64,000 nucleotides of DNA, taken from positions 16,994-80,993 of the forward strand of contig NZ_JAQFWP010000027.1 in NCBI RefSeq assembly GCF_027706745.1, written 5' to 3'. Shown here piece by piece: positions 63,331 through 64,000 of this stretch (its first letter is position 1; the number at the start of each line of letters is the position of its first letter). The position numbers and the translations under genes were made by a program. Below the pieces are notes generated by a model. That model had not been told where the DNA came from. It did not search any database and saw nothing but the letters and a program-made list of their open reading frames with translations. The DNA comes from Nocardiopsis suaedae. Lineage in GTDB: Bacteria > Actinomycetota > Actinomycetes > Streptosporangiales > Streptosporangiaceae.

Positions 63331-63863
63331 AGCAGCGGTCCTACGGTGATGGCGGTGGGCATGAACGAGCGCTGCTCCTCCCACTGGGCGAGGAAGAGCC
63401 GGGTGAACGGGCGGCACAGGCGGGCCGTCAGGGTCGGGGTCTCGATGCGGTCGTAGACCTCGATGTAGACGGTGGGCACCCGCAGCAGCCGGGCCAGGAC
63501 GAAGAACGGCAGGGCGACCCCGGCGCCGGTGGAGACCACCGCGGCCGGGCGCCGGGCGGCCAGCACGCGCACCGCCAGCGCCGTGTTGCGCAGCAGGTTG
63601 GGCACGTTGCGGGTGGTGGGGTGGTGGGCCCAGTGCACCTCCTCGCCGTGCAGCAGCGACTCGGCGTCGGGGGTGCGGAAGGTGACCCAGGTCCGCTCCC
63701 GGCCCGACCACCACGGGCGCAGGGCCATGAGCTGGGCGAGGTGGCCGCCGCTGGAGGCGACCAGCAGCACCGGGGCGCTCTGGGCCGGGGCGTCCTCCTC
63801 GGCCTGGACCCCTGCGGTCAGATTCGGAGCGCGCCCGGAGGGCGCGATGAACGCGGTTGGCAC
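63327..63863 (-). CDS. Alg14/PssD-like glycosyltransferase subunit
   Basis: This 178-residue protein matches the PssD/Alg14 family: VLLVASSGGHLAQLMALRPWW near residue 32, EEVHWAHHPTTRNVPNLLRN, and AAVVSTGAGVALPFFVLARLL, a membrane-associating segment, followed by VYIEVYDRIETPTLT. Alg14-like subunits recruit the catalytic Alg13-like partner, here encoded as the N-terminal domain of the overlapping downstream gene. GTG 63863 is the likely start. The AT-rich stretch 63870-63925 upstream should contain its promoter. Confidence 0.87.
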   Translation of the reverse strand: MPTAFIAPSGRAPNLTAGVQAEEDAPAQSAPVLLVASSGGHLAQLMALRPWWSGRERTWVTFRTPDAESLLHGEEVHWAHHPTTRNVPNLLRNTALAVRVLAARRPAAVVSTGAGVALPFFVLARLLRVPTVYIEVYDRIETPTLTARLCRPFTRLFLAQWEEQRSFMPTAITVGPLL

Positions 63864-64000
63864 GGGGACATCATTGCATAACTGAGAGTAATATCTTCAT
63901 TGCCTTGTGTGGTTTCATGAGGAAATCCCCGAGCCGCCCCCCACAACCCCCGGAAACCGGCCCCACCCAACCCCCCACCGCCCCCCGCGGCTACTTCGGT

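Noticed and set aside
63895..64000. Short frame starting ATGAAACCACACAAGG on the minus strand at the right edge
   Set aside because: It stops after 15 codons; the remaining C-rich sequence to the window end has no recognisable gene.

Overview
This is a GC-rich (roughly 70-75% by eye) chromosomal window from a filamentous-type actinomycete. Housekeeping order, zinc-ribbon MscL, SepX/GlpR, RpfB, TatB and the metG-tatD-rpfB-rsmA-ispE and glmU-prs-rplY-pth blocks are typical of Actinomycetia, and the overall style suggests Nocardiopsaceae or a close relative. Species cannot be fixed from sequence reading alone. I see no rRNA operon, CRISPR array, prophage or intact transposase. Three tRNA genes (Arg-CCT, Ala-CGC, Gln-TTG) are present, plus one MITE-like element and one large unexplained palindrome.

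Layout. 0.1-9.9 kb is an accessory stretch of regulators and small enzymes: a TetR pair, an alpha/beta hydrolase with a PucR-like regulator, a small protein with an RHIM/BASS-like motif beside a membrane protein, secreted proteins, an ABC exporter, and an MmyB-type regulator with its SDR. 10-14.2 kb holds tRNA-Arg, a VanY-type peptidase, MscL, a SAF-domain protein, an FmdB protein and 5-formyl-THF cyclo-ligase. 14.3-19.6 kb is a galU-moeA-moaC-mog-rimJ-sepX/glpR block linking UDP-glucose, molybdopterin-type and cell-division genes. After tRNA-Ala come a MarR gene with a PLP decarboxylase, a Trp-rich secreted micropeptide, TatB, a voltage-gated channel with a calcium-like filter, CspA, a protein O-mannosyltransferase, RsmI and a fused SecDF. 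31.7-42 kb is metG-tatD-(CoA transferase)-rpfB-rsmA-(Ser/Thr kinase)-ispE.

42-54.3 kb begins with a SoxR gene facing a split transketolase pair across a consensus SoxR promoter. It continues with an ABC-F protein, an SGNH lipoprotein, MarR, and a desaturase-TetR operon, then tRNA-Gln and glmU-prs-rplY-pth. 54.4-63.9 kb is a glycan locus: a priming sugar-phosphate transferase, CysQ, CysD, CysN, a sulfotransferase, a GH26-like lipoprotein, and on the opposite strand an Alg14-like subunit overlapping an Alg13-GT2 fusion. Together these look like machinery for making and sulfating an extracellular polysaccharide. This locus, the MITE inserted exactly at the shared stop codons of ispE and soxR, and the SoxR-driven transketolase are the most noteworthy items.
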